NCBI GenBank assembly: GCA_017983675.1
Contig: JAGOAZ010000007.1
Location: 62,001 to 126,000, forward strand
Length of the DNA stretch: 64,000 nt
Direction of reading: 5' to 3'
Source: Fluviicola sp.
GTDB taxonomy: Bacteria; Bacteroidota; Bacteroidia; Flavobacteriales_D; Crocinitomicaceae
Below are positions 32,742 to 45,200 of the stretch, one piece after another. Position 1 is the first letter of the stretch, and every line of letters begins with the position of its first letter. The notes below the pieces were generated by a model. That model did not search any database, was not told the DNA's origin, and saw only the letters and a program-made list of their open reading frames with translations. Made by a program: the position numbers and the translations under genes.

Positions 32742-33598
32742 AAATAAAAGATATTATATCAGCTAAAGCATTTGAAAAAGATGGTTTTTTCGTGATCGAA
32801 GATTTTTTTGATGTAAATACGATCAATGAAATTCAAGAATTTTATGATTCATTTAATTTTGATACGAATCCTGAATTAAATACAAATATAAAATCATGTA
32901 CTAAAAATGAAAACATCCAGATTAGTGATTATTTAAAGTCAAAATATGAATTGGAAATCGATAAATATTTTGATGAAGTTCAATTAGGTGGTGGCGTTTT
33001 TATTATGAAAGGTAGTGGTGAGAAGAGCATCTCTTCTTTGCATCAAGATTTCAATGTAGTGGATGAGCAAAAATATAAATCAATTACTATTTGGTGTCCT
33101 TTGATTGATGTTGATGAACAAAATGGTTGCATGCAATTTGTCAAAGGAAGTCATCAATGGTTTAATTCAATTCGTTCTTTCAATATGCCAACTTGTTTTT
33201 TAGATTTTCATTTAGTTAGCGAATATTTAGTTTCTGTTTCATTAAAAAAAGGGTCTGTTGTGGTATTTAATCATAGTGTTTTCCATGGTTCAAAACCTAA
33301 TTACAGTCAAAACTTTAGACCAGCTGCAGCTTTTAGTTTATTATCAAAAGATGCTACTCCACTTCATTATTGGAGAGATAATAAACAGATCAATGTTTAT
33401 CAAATAGATGAAGATTTTTACAATGAAAAAGCGCAACAATTATTTTCTGGTAAATCTTCAGAATCGTTGCAATTGATTGATTCATTTCCCTTCAAAGAAG
33501 AATATATCATTACTGAAAAAAAGGTGGCTGATTTTTTAAGTAATAAAAAAAGTGTTTTTCAAAGAATAAAAACAATTTTTAACCATAAAATCAAATAA
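32738..33598 (+). CDS. Phytanoyl-CoA dioxygenase (PhyH) family protein
   Basis: This Fe(II)/2-oxoglutarate-dependent oxygenase of about 286 residues has the facial triad His102-x-Asp104 (SLHQDF) and His183 (VFHGS), with the 2-oxoglutarate-binding Arg194 (FRPAAAFSL). PhyH relatives hydroxylate small molecules, lipids or sugars in natural-product and glycan pathways. The start at 32738 overlaps the previous stop as ATGA; an in-frame start 48 nt upstream was rejected for that reason. The following gene starts 1 base after the stop. The substrate may be a sugar or prenyl intermediate of this cluster, but this is not shown. Confidence 0.85.
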   Translation: MKIKDIISAKAFEKDGFFVIEDFFDVNTINEIQEFYDSFNFDTNPELNTNIKSCTKNENIQISDYLKSKYELEIDKYFDEVQLGGGVFIMKGSGEKSISSLHQDFNVVDEQKYKSITIWCPLIDVDEQNGCMQFVKGSHQWFNSIRSFNMPTCFLDFHLVSEYLVSVSLKKGSVVVFNHSVFHGSKPNYSQNFRPAAAFSLLSKDATPLHYWRDNKQINVYQIDEDFYNEKAQQLFSGKSSESLQLIDSFPFKEEYIITEKKVADFLSNKKSVFQRIKTIFNHKIK

Positions 33599-33599
33599 A

Positions 33600-36131
33600 T
33601 TGGAAACGATCTCTTTAAAAAAACACTTTTTGTTTTTAGCATTATTGGTCATGTTGGTGTTCGGTAATACATTATCAAATGATTACAACATGGATGATAA
33701 TTTGGTGACGCAACATCACCGATTAACATCAAAGGAAAGTGATAGTTCATTACTCTCTATTTTTACGGAACCATATTACAAAGACGACATGGGATATTCC
33801 TATGGATATCGACCATTAGTTACATTGTCATTTGCAATAGAACATCAATTATTTGATGAATCGGCAAAAGTTAGTCACTTTTTTAATCTGTTAATTTATG
33901 CTGGCGTCGTATTGTTATTATTTCGTTTTCTAGTAAGTTATTTTGGTTCAGATCGACTTCAATTGTTCTTTTTCACAGCAGTATTGTTTGCCGTTCATCC
34001 AATTCATACAGAAGTTGTCGCAAGCATTAAAAACAGGGATGAATTATTGGCTTTATTGTTCTCTTTATTAGGCGCATTAGCAGGATTAAAATTTATAAAA
34101 AGAACGAGTTTCCTTCAATTAGCATACAGTGTCATCTTTTTTTCATTAGCGATATTATCGAAGAAAAGTATTTTCCCCTTGATTTTTATTTTACCGATTA
34201 TTCTCGTTTTTATTCAGCAAGAGAAAATCAAACTGATCTTAATTTTTCAATTAATTGTTGCCTTGCCCTTAGTCGTTTTCGCATCCGATTTTGATCCATT
34301 GAAGGGAGCGAAACTTTATCTCTTAGTAGTTGTTTTTAGTGGACTACTATTACTAGCTAAAGCTATTTTTAAGCAGCAGGAAAAGCTTATGAAGAGCACG
34401 CATTTATTGACTATTGTCACGGTTTCTTTTTCTATTCTCTTTTTCGCTTTATTTCTGTATTATCATCAATATCTATTGTTGGTGTTTTCGGTGATTGTTT
34501 CACTTTTTGTCGTAAAAAAATCACTGTTTCTAGTAATATCGCAAAATGTCATTCAACTTGTTATTACTTCTTTCATTTATGATATTCCAGAGTTGAAAGA
34601 AGTGACTATTTTCCTTTCAATAGGTTATCTAGTCTATTTGATTAGCCAAAAAAACTGGAAACTCATCAAGTGGTTTTCACCTGTTTTAGGATGTGCCATT
34701 TTACCGATAATTTTTGATTTTAATTGGAATTTAGTACTTGTATTGATTACATCGATATTGTTTTTCATTTTAGTTTTCAAAAAATGGCTAATCGGTATGT
34801 TGTATGTTTTGTTTTCGAGTAGTATAGCTTTTTTCGCATTCAAATTAGGACTCATTCATTTCTTGTTAGCTGGTTTTACCTTGATTTATTTTGTGGAGCT
34901 TCAAGTAAAATTGAAACGTATTAAAGTGTTTGTTCTTTCTTTCTCAGTGATTGCAATTTTGGGATTAGTTCGTTTGGATACATCTTATTTTTATGATTTT
35001 TTTGTTCAAATAGATTCATCCCAAGTGGCACTTTCAATCAAATCGAGTGATCGTAATCAATTGGAGGAAACACGTCAGATAAATATGAAAGAAGGACGTC
35101 GTTTAGGTTACATAGAAAATACTTTAGTTGCACCGCATAATCAATCGCAAACGATTGCAACAGGTATTTATACGCTCGGAAAATATGGTCAGTTATTAAT
35201 TTTTCCTTTGAAACAATCTAGTTACTATGGGTTTTCAAGTGTTCAAACAATGGACTTTCATTCGATTTGGGTATGGTTATCATTTTTGTTTTACATCGGC
35301 TTAATGATTGTTGCAATCTATTTTTTCAATAAAGATAAAATAATCACGATTGGTATTTTTTGGTTTTTGCTGAGTATACTGTTATTTAGTAATTGGACTG
35401 AATTAGTTGCTGGTATGGTTGCAGAACGATTAGCCTTCACTGCATCTGTTGGTTTTATTTTAGCCATTGCAGCAGTTGTTTATTATTTTCATCCAACGTT
35501 AAATCTCTTAAAACCCAAAAAGAAAGACATTCTGATACATTTAATTTTGTTTGCTCTTGTTGTTATTACAATGAAACGAAATGGCGTATGGAAAGATGCA
35601 GTTACATTGTTTTCAAACGATTTAAAGGCAGAACCTCAATCAGCACAATTAAACAATTTGTATGCATTATCTTTGATGAAAGATGTGACAGAAAATAGCT
35701 TATTGACAAGTGAAGAAAAAAAGGAGTATAATTTAAAAGCAATTCATCATTTTGAAAATGCATGTAGCATTTATCCATACTCATTTAATTTTTATTTTGA
35801 CCTTGGTAGAAGCTGTGTTTTAGCTCAAAATTTCAAAAAAGCATTCATTTCATTTGAAAAAGCATACCAAATTGTCCCTAAAAACATTTTAGTTTTAGAA
35901 GAACTTGTGAAAACAGCATTTGATTTAAAAATGAAAAATGAAACTGTTTATTATGGAAGAAAATATTTATCTATTTCCCCTAATAATGTTCAGATACACG
36001 AATTGGTCGCTTATATATGCCTATTAAACAAGGATTTAGAGTTGACGCGTTATTTTGCAAAAAATGCATTGAAGTTATTTCCAACAAATCAAAATTTCAA
36101 ACAAATGTTGATAGATACAGCAGAGAAGTAG
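33600..36131 (+). CDS. TMTC-like multi-span membrane protein with C-terminal TPRs (putative O-glycosyltransferase)
   Basis: This 843-residue protein has about a dozen hydrophobic helices and C-terminal tetratricopeptide-like helices (about 670-835: FNFYFDLGRSCVLAQNFKKAFISFEKA). Early blocks match the GT-C/TMTC pattern: NDYNMDDNLV, YRPLVTLSFAIEHQLF and AVHPIHTEVVASIKNRDELLALL. TMTC and related proteins use polyprenyl-phosphate sugars to O-mannosylate proteins; here it might glycosylate exported proteins. The start is a TTG one base after the PhyH stop; no ATG lies near. It is the last gene of the cluster, just before the giant adhesin gene. Confidence 0.78.
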   Translation: METISLKKHFLFLALLVMLVFGNTLSNDYNMDDNLVTQHHRLTSKESDSSLLSIFTEPYYKDDMGYSYGYRPLVTLSFAIEHQLFDESAKVSHFFNLLIYAGVVLLLFRFLVSYFGSDRLQLFFFTAVLFAVHPIHTEVVASIKNRDELLALLFSLLGALAGLKFIKRTSFLQLAYSVIFFSLAILSKKSIFPLIFILPIILVFIQQEKIKLILIFQLIVALPLVVFASDFDPLKGAKLYLLVVVFSGLLLLAKAIFKQQEKLMKSTHLLTIVTVSFSILFFALFLYYHQYLLLVFSVIVSLFVVKKSLFLVISQNVIQLVITSFIYDIPELKEVTIFLSIGYLVYLISQKNWKLIKWFSPVLGCAILPIIFDFNWNLVLVLITSILFFILVFKKWLIGMLYVLFSSSIAFFAFKLGLIHFLLAGFTLIYFVELQVKLKRIKVFVLSFSVIAILGLVRLDTSYFYDFFVQIDSSQVALSIKSSDRNQLEETRQINMKEGRRLGYIENTLVAPHNQSQTIATGIYTLGKYGQLLIFPLKQSSYYGFSSVQTMDFHSIWVWLSFLFYIGLMIVAIYFFNKDKIITIGIFWFLLSILLFSNWTELVAGMVAERLAFTASVGFILAIAAVVYYFHPTLNLLKPKKKDILIHLILFALVVITMKRNGVWKDAVTLFSNDLKAEPQSAQLNNLYALSLMKDVTENSLLTSEEKKEYNLKAIHHFENACSIYPYSFNFYFDLGRSCVLAQNFKKAFISFEKAYQIVPKNILVLEELVKTAFDLKMKNETVYYGRKYLSISPNNVQIHELVAYICLLNKDLELTRYFAKNALKLFPTNQNFKQMLIDTAEK

Positions 36132-36217
36132 TGTTGAAATTTAACGTTAGCAAAAAAAATACACCCCTAAATGTGTAAAATGAAGGTTTAATTATTATAT
36201 GGTGACAGTTTATGGCT

Positions 36218-36225
36218 TAATTTTG
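36218..36225 (+). promoter_or_regulatory. Promoter of the HYR adhesin operon (-7 box TAATTTTG)
   Basis: TAATTTTG matches TAnnTTTG and lies 30 nt before the ATG at 36256. No TTG at normal spacing is visible. Long untranslated AT-rich sequence separates it from the previous gene (36132-36255). Confidence 0.5.
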
Positions 36226-36255
36226 AATCACCAAATAATAAAATAAAACTAACAC

Positions 36256-39200
36256 ATGTACGACAATTCATTCACCAAAAGTGATTTGAACAAATTAGGT
36301 GTCTTAAAAATGAGGATGACAACATTGCTTGTATTCCTTTTTCTCCTTTTTTCGTTTACACAAAACAGTTATTCTCAATGTAATATTGGGTCAACTAATT
36401 CACCCTTGTCTACTCCAAATTCATGTACTACTTATTACAGGGATTTAGGTGCAGGTCAATACGAACAAATAAGTTTAACACAAGGTGTAACTTATTCGTT
36501 TAATTTGAATTCAGCTTATTTGCCGGGTTATAATTGGGCTCCATGGACAGTTTATTGGGGTGGAGGAGTTTGTATTAATGGAACTTCAAACGGAAATTCA
36601 GTAGTTTATACTGCACCTGTAACGGGTAATTATAACATTGGAACAAATAGAATTACGAATGGCGATGGGAGATATTATTTCAATGGTCAATCAGCAACTC
36701 TGTCATACCGACCTTTAGAGCCTAATCAACCAGGAGGTATTTCTGGTGTTACAACTGTTTGTAGTGGTTCAACTGCGACCTATTCTATTGGGGGAGCGAC
36801 ATATGCGAAAGATTATGTTTGGGAATATTCAACAAATAATGGTATTACTTTCCAACCTTATATCACAGGATCTACTTCAATAAATTTCACCTGGCCATCC
36901 GTAGGAAATGCTGATGGATACATACGTGTGAAATCTCAAAACGGACCATGTAGCAGTGCATGGACATATTTGTATGTTCGTATTTTGGAACAGCCAACAG
37001 CTCCTACAACCACAACTAAATCCCCGAATAATAACCAAGTTTGTATTAACCAACAAGTTAGTATTAGTGCAGCTACGGGAGGGGTGAACCAAGGTTGTAC
37101 AATTGAATACCGACATACTATTGATGGCGGAAACACTTGGTCAGCTCCATATACATCGGTGCCTACAGGTTTGAGTTCTTCAGTCGCTGGAAATAATAGG
37201 ATACAAATTCAAGCACGAAGAAATAGTTGTTCAACGAGCGGTTGTAACACCACTTCTTGGAACACAATAGCAATGTGGCATGTGGATATTACACCGCCAA
37301 CTGTTTTGGTTCACAATGTTATTGTGAATTTAAATGCAGCTGGAACATATACGCTTTTACCTTCTGTAGTTGATAATGGAACAACAGATAATTGTACCAT
37401 TTCTTCGATGACCGTATCACCAAGTTTATTCAACTGTTCAAATGTTGGACCAAATAACGTGGTTTTAACGGTAACGGATAATGCAGGAAATATTTCAACT
37501 GGAAATGCAGTAGTAACAGTTAAAGATGTTACTCCTCCAAATATTTCTGTTCAGAATATTTTCTTAGCATTAGATATGAATGGTTTGGGTACCATTACTC
37601 CTGCAATGATCAATAATGGAACAACAGATGCTTGTGGAATTGACACCATGTATTTGAGTCAATACAATTTTGATTGTTCTCATGTTGGAAGTAACACTGT
37701 TACATTAACTGTTACTGATGTCAATGGAAATACCAGCACAAGTACGGCAACTGTTTTAGTTCAAGATTTAATTAATCCAGTCGTAGTGACACAAGATATT
37801 ACAGTTCACTTAAATGCAAACGGTGTTGCAAACATTACACCGCCAATGATTGATGGTGGATCAAGTGATAACTGTAGTTACACATTGTTCACGATACCTA
37901 GTACATTTAATTGTGCGAACGTAGGTGAAAATACTATTTTAGTATTAGCAGTCGATCCAGGAAATAATGTCGTATTTAATTCAGCTATTGTTACAGTAAT
38001 AGATTCGATTAAACCAACAATAACTGCTCCTGCTAACAAAACAGTAAATGCCAATGGTTCATGTGTTGCAACGGGTGTTCAATTAGGAACTCCAATTACA
38101 GCAGATAATTGTTCCATTGCAACAGTTACTAATAATGCACCTTCTGCGTTCCCATTAGGAACAACAACAGTAACATGGACAGTAACAGATGTGAATGGTA
38201 ATACGCGAACTGCAACACAAACAGTAACGGTTGTTGATAATACTGATCCAACTGTCTCATTACCACCATTAGTTACTGTAAACGCTGATGCAAATTGTGG
38301 TGCGTTAAATTCAGCTATTAATTTTGGTTTAATTACAAATGACAACTGTACGATTGCATCGGTTGTTAATAACGGACCAACTACTTTCCCTCTTGGGTAT
38401 TCCTCAATCATTTGGACGATTACTGATAACAGTGGTAATTCAATTCAAGCGAATCAATCTGTAAGAGTAGTTGATAATACGCCGCCAACAATTACAACAC
38501 CACCAACGGTTACTGTAAATGCAAATGCGTCATGTACTGCAACCAATGTGATTTTAGGAACACCTGTTACAGCTGATAACTGTCAAGTTGTAACAGTAAT
38601 CAATAATGCTCCAACAAGTTATTCAGTTGGAACAACACCTGTAACTTGGACAGTCATTGATGCTGCTGGAAATGTCACAACTGCAATTCAAAATGTTGTT
38701 GTAAATGATGTTACTGCGCCAATTATTTCATGTCCAGCTGCGGTTATTACTAAAAACAATACTCCTGGAGTTTGTGGTTATATTGTTCAAGGAACTGAAT
38801 TTAATCCAACTGCAGCTGATAATTGTAATCAAGCAACAATTACTCATAATTATTCTTCATGGACTTCTAATACAAGTCTAGCTGGGGCAACACTTCCAGT
38901 TGGAACGACTGTTATTACTTGGACCGCAACTGATAGTGCTGGAAACACATCAACGTGTACCGAAACAATTACGGTTGTAGATAATCAAGCGCCTACAATG
39001 GTGAATTGTGCTTCTGGGTTAACATTGACAATTGGTCAATATTCGTGTGGATCTAATCCGAATTGGGAGGCTCCACAAGCGACAGATAACTGTGGTGTTG
39101 TTTCCTTAACTCAAACAAGCGGACCATCATCAACGGCTTTATTAGCAGTTGGTTCTTATACGGTTGTTTATACAGCATTGGATGCTGCAGGAAATGCGGC

Positions 39201-42200
39201 TACTTGTTCATTTGTTATCAATGTAATTAATTCAACAGCTCCAGTAGTTGTTTGTCCTAATACAATAACAAATCAATCAACAGATGCTAATTCATGTGTT
39301 TGGACTTCTGGAACAGTTGTTAATCCAATTCAAGCAATGGGTAATTGTATTACGTTAAATTGGTCAGTTACTAATCCAGACGCTACTGTAAATACAGGCT
39401 TGAATAATGCTACAGGATATAATTTCCAAAAAGGTACAAGTACATTAACTTATACTGTTACTGATAATATCAATGTAACAGCTACTTGTTCAACACAAAT
39501 AACTGTAATTGACAATACATTACCAACAATTACAGCACCTGCAAATATTACAACTCCATCAAATAGTACATGTCAAGCAATTGGTCTTTCTTTAGGAACT
39601 CCTGTTACAGCTGACAATTGTTCTGTTGCATCTGTGACAAACAATGCTCCAAGTTCATTCCCTCTAGGAATAACTACTGTGACTTGGACTGTAACAGATG
39701 GAAGTGGAAATATCAAAACTGCTACGCAAACTGTAACAGTTATTGATAATCAAGGACCTGTTATCAATTGCCCAGCAAATCCGATTAATAGAAACAATAC
39801 AGTTGGTACTTGTGAATATACTGCTGTTGGAAATGAATTTAATATTTCAGCAACGGATAATTGTACAATCGCATCATTAACACATAATTATCAAGCGAGT
39901 GCATCAAATACAAGTTTAGCGGGAAGTGTATTCCCAGTAGGAACAACAAATGTTATTTGGACTGCAACTGATGCTTCTGGAAATGTTTCAACTTGTACTG
40001 TTGCAATTCACGTTGTGGATAATGAAGCGCCAACATTTAATAGCTGTCCATCAGATATTAGTGTAGGTGTTTATTCAAACTGTGGAAATGGACCAACATG
40101 GACTGTTCCAACAGCTTCGGACAACTGTTCTACACCAACAATTACTCAAACAAGTGGTCCAGCTCCGGGTGCTAATTTGACCGCAGGAACTTACACTGTA
40201 ACTTATCAAGCAGTTGATGCTTCAAACAATACGGCTACTTGTTCATTTGTTATTACTGTAGCAAATTCAAGTAATCCAATTATTGTTTGTCCAGCTAGTG
40301 TAACACAAAACACTACGATTCCAACTGGTTGTGACTGGATCTCTTCAGCAAATAGTTTAACACCAGTAATGGCTGCAGGAAATTGTCCTTTCAATATTAC
40401 ATGGTCTGTAATGAATTCTGCAGGAAGTATTACTTCAGGAATTAATGATGCGAGTGGGTTTAACTTCTATGCTGGCACAAATGAACTTACATATACAATA
40501 ACAGATGCATCTAATAATGCAGTTTCTTGTACAACTAATGTAATTGTCATTGAAGATGTAAATCCAACAATCGTACCTCCAACAGATGTAACTGAATCGA
40601 TCGTGAATGGATGTACAATTTCTGCTGTTAATTTAGGAACACCTGTTGCATTTGATAACTGTGCAATAGATACTATTACAAATAACGCGCCTGCTACCTT
40701 TGCTTTAGGTACAACGGTTGTTACTTGGACGGTTACTGATATTAGTGGAAACAGTTCAACTGCAACACAAAATGTTACAATAGTTGATTTGATTTTACCA
40801 ACTATAACTGCTCCAGCTAACGTTACTGCAAATGCAAATACTAGTTGTATCGCTACAGGTGTTGTTTTAGGCACACCAATAACAGCTGACAACTGTTCAG
40901 TTGCATCAATCACAAATGATGCACCAGCAACATTTGCTTTGGGAACTACAACTGTAACATGGACAGTAACAGACGGAAGTGGAAATGTGAAAACAGCAAC
41001 ACAACTAGTTACAGTTATAGATAATATTAATCCTACAATCACTGCTCCAAATGATGTTGTTGTTGATGCAAACAGCGCTTGTGCAGCATTCAATGTCGTA
41101 CTTGGAACACCAATTACTGCTGACAACTGCTCTGTTGCACAAATAACTAATAACGCACCAACGGTGTTCCCATTAGGAACAACAATAGTAACATGGACGG
41201 TAACAGATGGAAGTGGTAATACGGCATCAACTACACAAACGGTAACTGTTAATGATGTAACATTACCGACAATTGTTGCACCAGCAAATCTTTCTTTAAA
41301 TGCTAATGCAAATTGTACTGCAACAAATGTTGTTTTAGGAAATCCAACAACTTTCGATAATTGTTCTATTGCTTCTGTAACAAACGATGCGCCTGTTGCA
41401 TTCCCATTAGGAAATACAACTGTAACATGGACGATAACAGATGGTAGTGGTAATATGCAAACTGCTTCGCAATTAGTAACTGTTACGGATGTAACATTAC
41501 CAACGATAACTGCACCAGCAAATATTACTTTAAATGCAAATGCAAGTTGTGTTGCAACAGGTGTTGCTTTAGGTACACCAGTCACTGCTGACAACTGTTC
41601 AGTTGCTTCGGTAACGAACAATGCTCCTGCAACATTTGCATTGGGTACAACAACAATAACTTGGACAGTAACAGACGGAAGTGGAAATGTGAAAACAGCT
41701 ACACAAACTGTAACTGTCATTGACAGTACAAATCCTACAATTACTCCTCCTGCAAACGTAATCGTTAATGCAAACAGCGCTTGTGCAGCATACAATGTTG
41801 CATTAGGTTCGCCGGTTACTGCAGACAACTGTTCGATTGCTCAATTGACAAACAACGCACCAACTGTGTTCCCATTAGGTACAACAACAGTAACATGGAC
41901 AGTGAAAGATGGAAGTGGTAACGCAGCAACAGCTACACAAACTGTAACGGTTAATGATGTTGCATTACCGACAATTGTTCCACCAGCAAATCTTGCAGTG
42001 ACAACAAATACAGGTTGTACTGCTACAGGTGTTGTTTTAGGAAATCCAACAACTAACGATAATTGTTCTATTGTTTCTGTAACAAACGATGCGCCTGTTG
42101 CATTCCCATTAGGAAATACAACAGTGACTTGGACGATAACAGATGGTAGTGGTAATGTGCAAACAGCTACGCAATTAGTAACTGTTACGGATGTAACATT

Positions 42201-45200
42201 ACCAACGATAACTGCACCAGCAAATATCACTTTAAATGCAAATGCAAGTTGTGTTGCAACAGGTGTTGCTTTAGGCACACCAGTCACTGCTGACAACTGT
42301 TCAGTTGCTTCGGTAACGAACAATGCTCCTGCAACATTTGCTTTGGGAACTACAACAATAACTTGGACAGTAACAGACGGAAGTGGAAATGTGAAAACAG
42401 CTACACAAACGGTAACTGTTATTGACAATACAAATCCAACAATTACTCCGCCTGCAAACGTTATCGTAAATGCAAACAGCGCTTGTGCAGCATTCAATGT
42501 TGCATTAGGTACGCCAGTTACTGCAGACAACTGTTCGATTGCTCAATTGACAAACAACGCACCAACTGTGTTCCCATTAGGAACAACAACGGTAACGTGG
42601 ACAGTGAAAGATGGAAGTGGAAATACCGCAACAGCTACACAAACGGTAACGGTTAATGATGTTGCATTACCGACAATTGTTCCACCAGCAAATCTTGCAG
42701 TGACAACAAATACAGGATGTACTGCTACAGGTGTTGTTTTAGGAAATCCAATTACAGCTGATAACTGTTCGGTTGCTACGGTAACAAACAATGCTCCTGT
42801 TGCATTCCCATTAGGAAATACAACAGTGACTTGGACAGTAACAGATGGTAGTGGTAATGTTCAAACAGCTACGCAATTAGTAACTGTTACGGATGTAACA
42901 TTACCAACGATAACTGCACCAGCAAATATCACTTTAAATGCAAATGCAAGTTGTGTTGCAACAGGTGTTGCTTTAGGTACACCAGTAACTGCTGACAACT
43001 GTTCAGTTGCTTCGGTAACGAACAACGCTCCTGCAACTTTTGCTTTGGGAACTACAACAATAACTTGGACAGTAACAGACGGAAGTGGAAATGTGAAAAC
43101 AGCTACACAAACGGTAACTGTTATTGACAATACAAATCCAACAATTACTCCTCCTGCAAACGTAATCGTAAATGCAAATAGCGCTTGTGCAGCATTCAAT
43201 GTTGCATTAGGTTCGCCGGTTACTGCAGACAACTGTTCGATTGCTCAATTGACAAACAACGCACCAACTGTGTTCCCATTAGGAACAACAACAGTTACGT
43301 GGACAGTGAAAGATGGAAGTGGTAACACCGCTACAGCTACACAAACAGTAACTGTTAATGATGTTGCATTACCGACAATTGTTCCACCAGCAAATCTTGC
43401 AGTGACAACAAATACAGGATGTACTGCAACGGGTGTTGTTTTAGGAAATCCAATTACAGCTGATAACTGTTCTGTTGCTACGGTAACAAACAATGCGCCT
43501 GTTGCATTCCCATTAGGAAATACAACTGTAACATGGACAGTAACTGATGGAAGTGGAAATATCAAAACAGCTACGCAATTAGTAACTGTTACGGATGTAA
43601 CGTTACCAACGATAACTGCACCAGCAAATATCACTTTAAATGCAAATGCAAGTTGTGTTGCAACAGGTGTTGTGTTAGGTACACCAGTAACTGCTGACAA
43701 CTGTTCGGTTGCTTCGGTAACAAACAATGCACCTGCAACATTTGCTTTGGGTACAACAACAATAACTTGGACAGTAACAGACGGAAGTGGAAATGTGAAA
43801 ACAGCTACACAAACGGTTACGGTAATTGATAATACAAATCCAACAATTACTCCTCCTGCAAACGTTATCGTTAATGCAAACAGCGGTTGTGCAGCATTCA
43901 ATGTTGCATTAGGTTCGCCAGTTACTGCAGACAACTGTTCGATTGCTCAATTGACAAACAACGCACCAACTGTGTTCCCATTAGGAACAACAACGGTAAC
44001 GTGGACAGTGAAAGATGGAAGTGGAAACACTGCTACAGCTACACAAACAGTAACTGTTAATGATGTTGCATTACCAACAATTGTTCCACCAGCAAATCTT
44101 GCAGTGACAACAAATACAGGATGTACTGCAACGGGTGTTGTTTTAGGAAATCCAATTACAGCTGATAACTGTTCGGTTGCTACGGTAACAAACAATGCGC
44201 CTGTTGCATTCCCATTAGGAAATACAACAGTGACTTGGACAGTAACAGATGGAAGTGGAAATGTGCAAACAGCTACGCAATTAGTGACAGTAACGGATGT
44301 AACATTACCAACGATAACTGCACCAGCAAATATCACTTTAAATGCAAATGCAAGTTGTGCTGCAACAGGTGTTGCTTTAGGTACACCAGTAACTGCTGAT
44401 AACTGTACGGTTGCTTCGGTAACAAACAACGCTCCTGCAATATTTGCTTTGGGTACAACAACAATAACTTGGACAGTAACAGACGGAAGTGGAAATGTGA
44501 AAACAGCAATTCAAACTGTTACAGTTGTAGATAACGTTAATCCAACAATTACAGCGCCTATCGCTTTGATAGTGAATACTAATAATGGTTGTTCCGCTTA
44601 TAATGTTGCATTAGGAATACCAGTAACGTTTGATAACTGTTCAATAGCTTCTATTTCAAATGATGCACCGAACATTTTCCCACTTGGAAATACAACGGTA
44701 ACCTGGACAATAACAGATGCTGCAGGAAATAGTGCAAGTGCGACACAATTAGTAACAGTGGTTGATAACATTGCACCGGTTATTTTTGCTCCAACAGATA
44801 TTATTACATATTCAAATGCAAATTGTCAAGTTGATAATCTTGTGTTAGGAACGCCTGTAACATCAGACAATTGCTCTATTGCTAATATTACTAACAATGC
44901 ACCTGCTATTTTCAATTACGGTTCAACTACTGTAACTTGGACAATTGTTGATGGAAGTGGAAATGTTTCAACGGCTACACAATTAGTTTCTGTTTATGAT
45001 TCGATCAAACCAACAGCGGTATTAAACGATTTCACAATAACATTATCTCCAAATGGACCAGTTGCAATTACAGTTGCAGATGTAGATAATGGATCATTTG
45101 ATAATTGTGGAATTGCATCAATCATTTTATCACAATACACATTCGATTGTTCTAATTTAGGTCAAACAGAAGTGTTTGTAACAATAACTGATATTCATGG

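Noticed and set aside
40467-44429. Long minus-strand open frames (up to 453 codons) opposite the adhesin repeats
   Set aside because: They mirror the Thr/Val-rich repeat of the real plus-strand protein, give low-complexity Val/Thr/Ala sequence without a start context, and break and resume at each repeat unit.
40798-44545. Tandem repeats as a possible CRISPR array
   Set aside because: The repeat unit is 702 bp of continuous coding sequence with no spacers, leader or cas genes.
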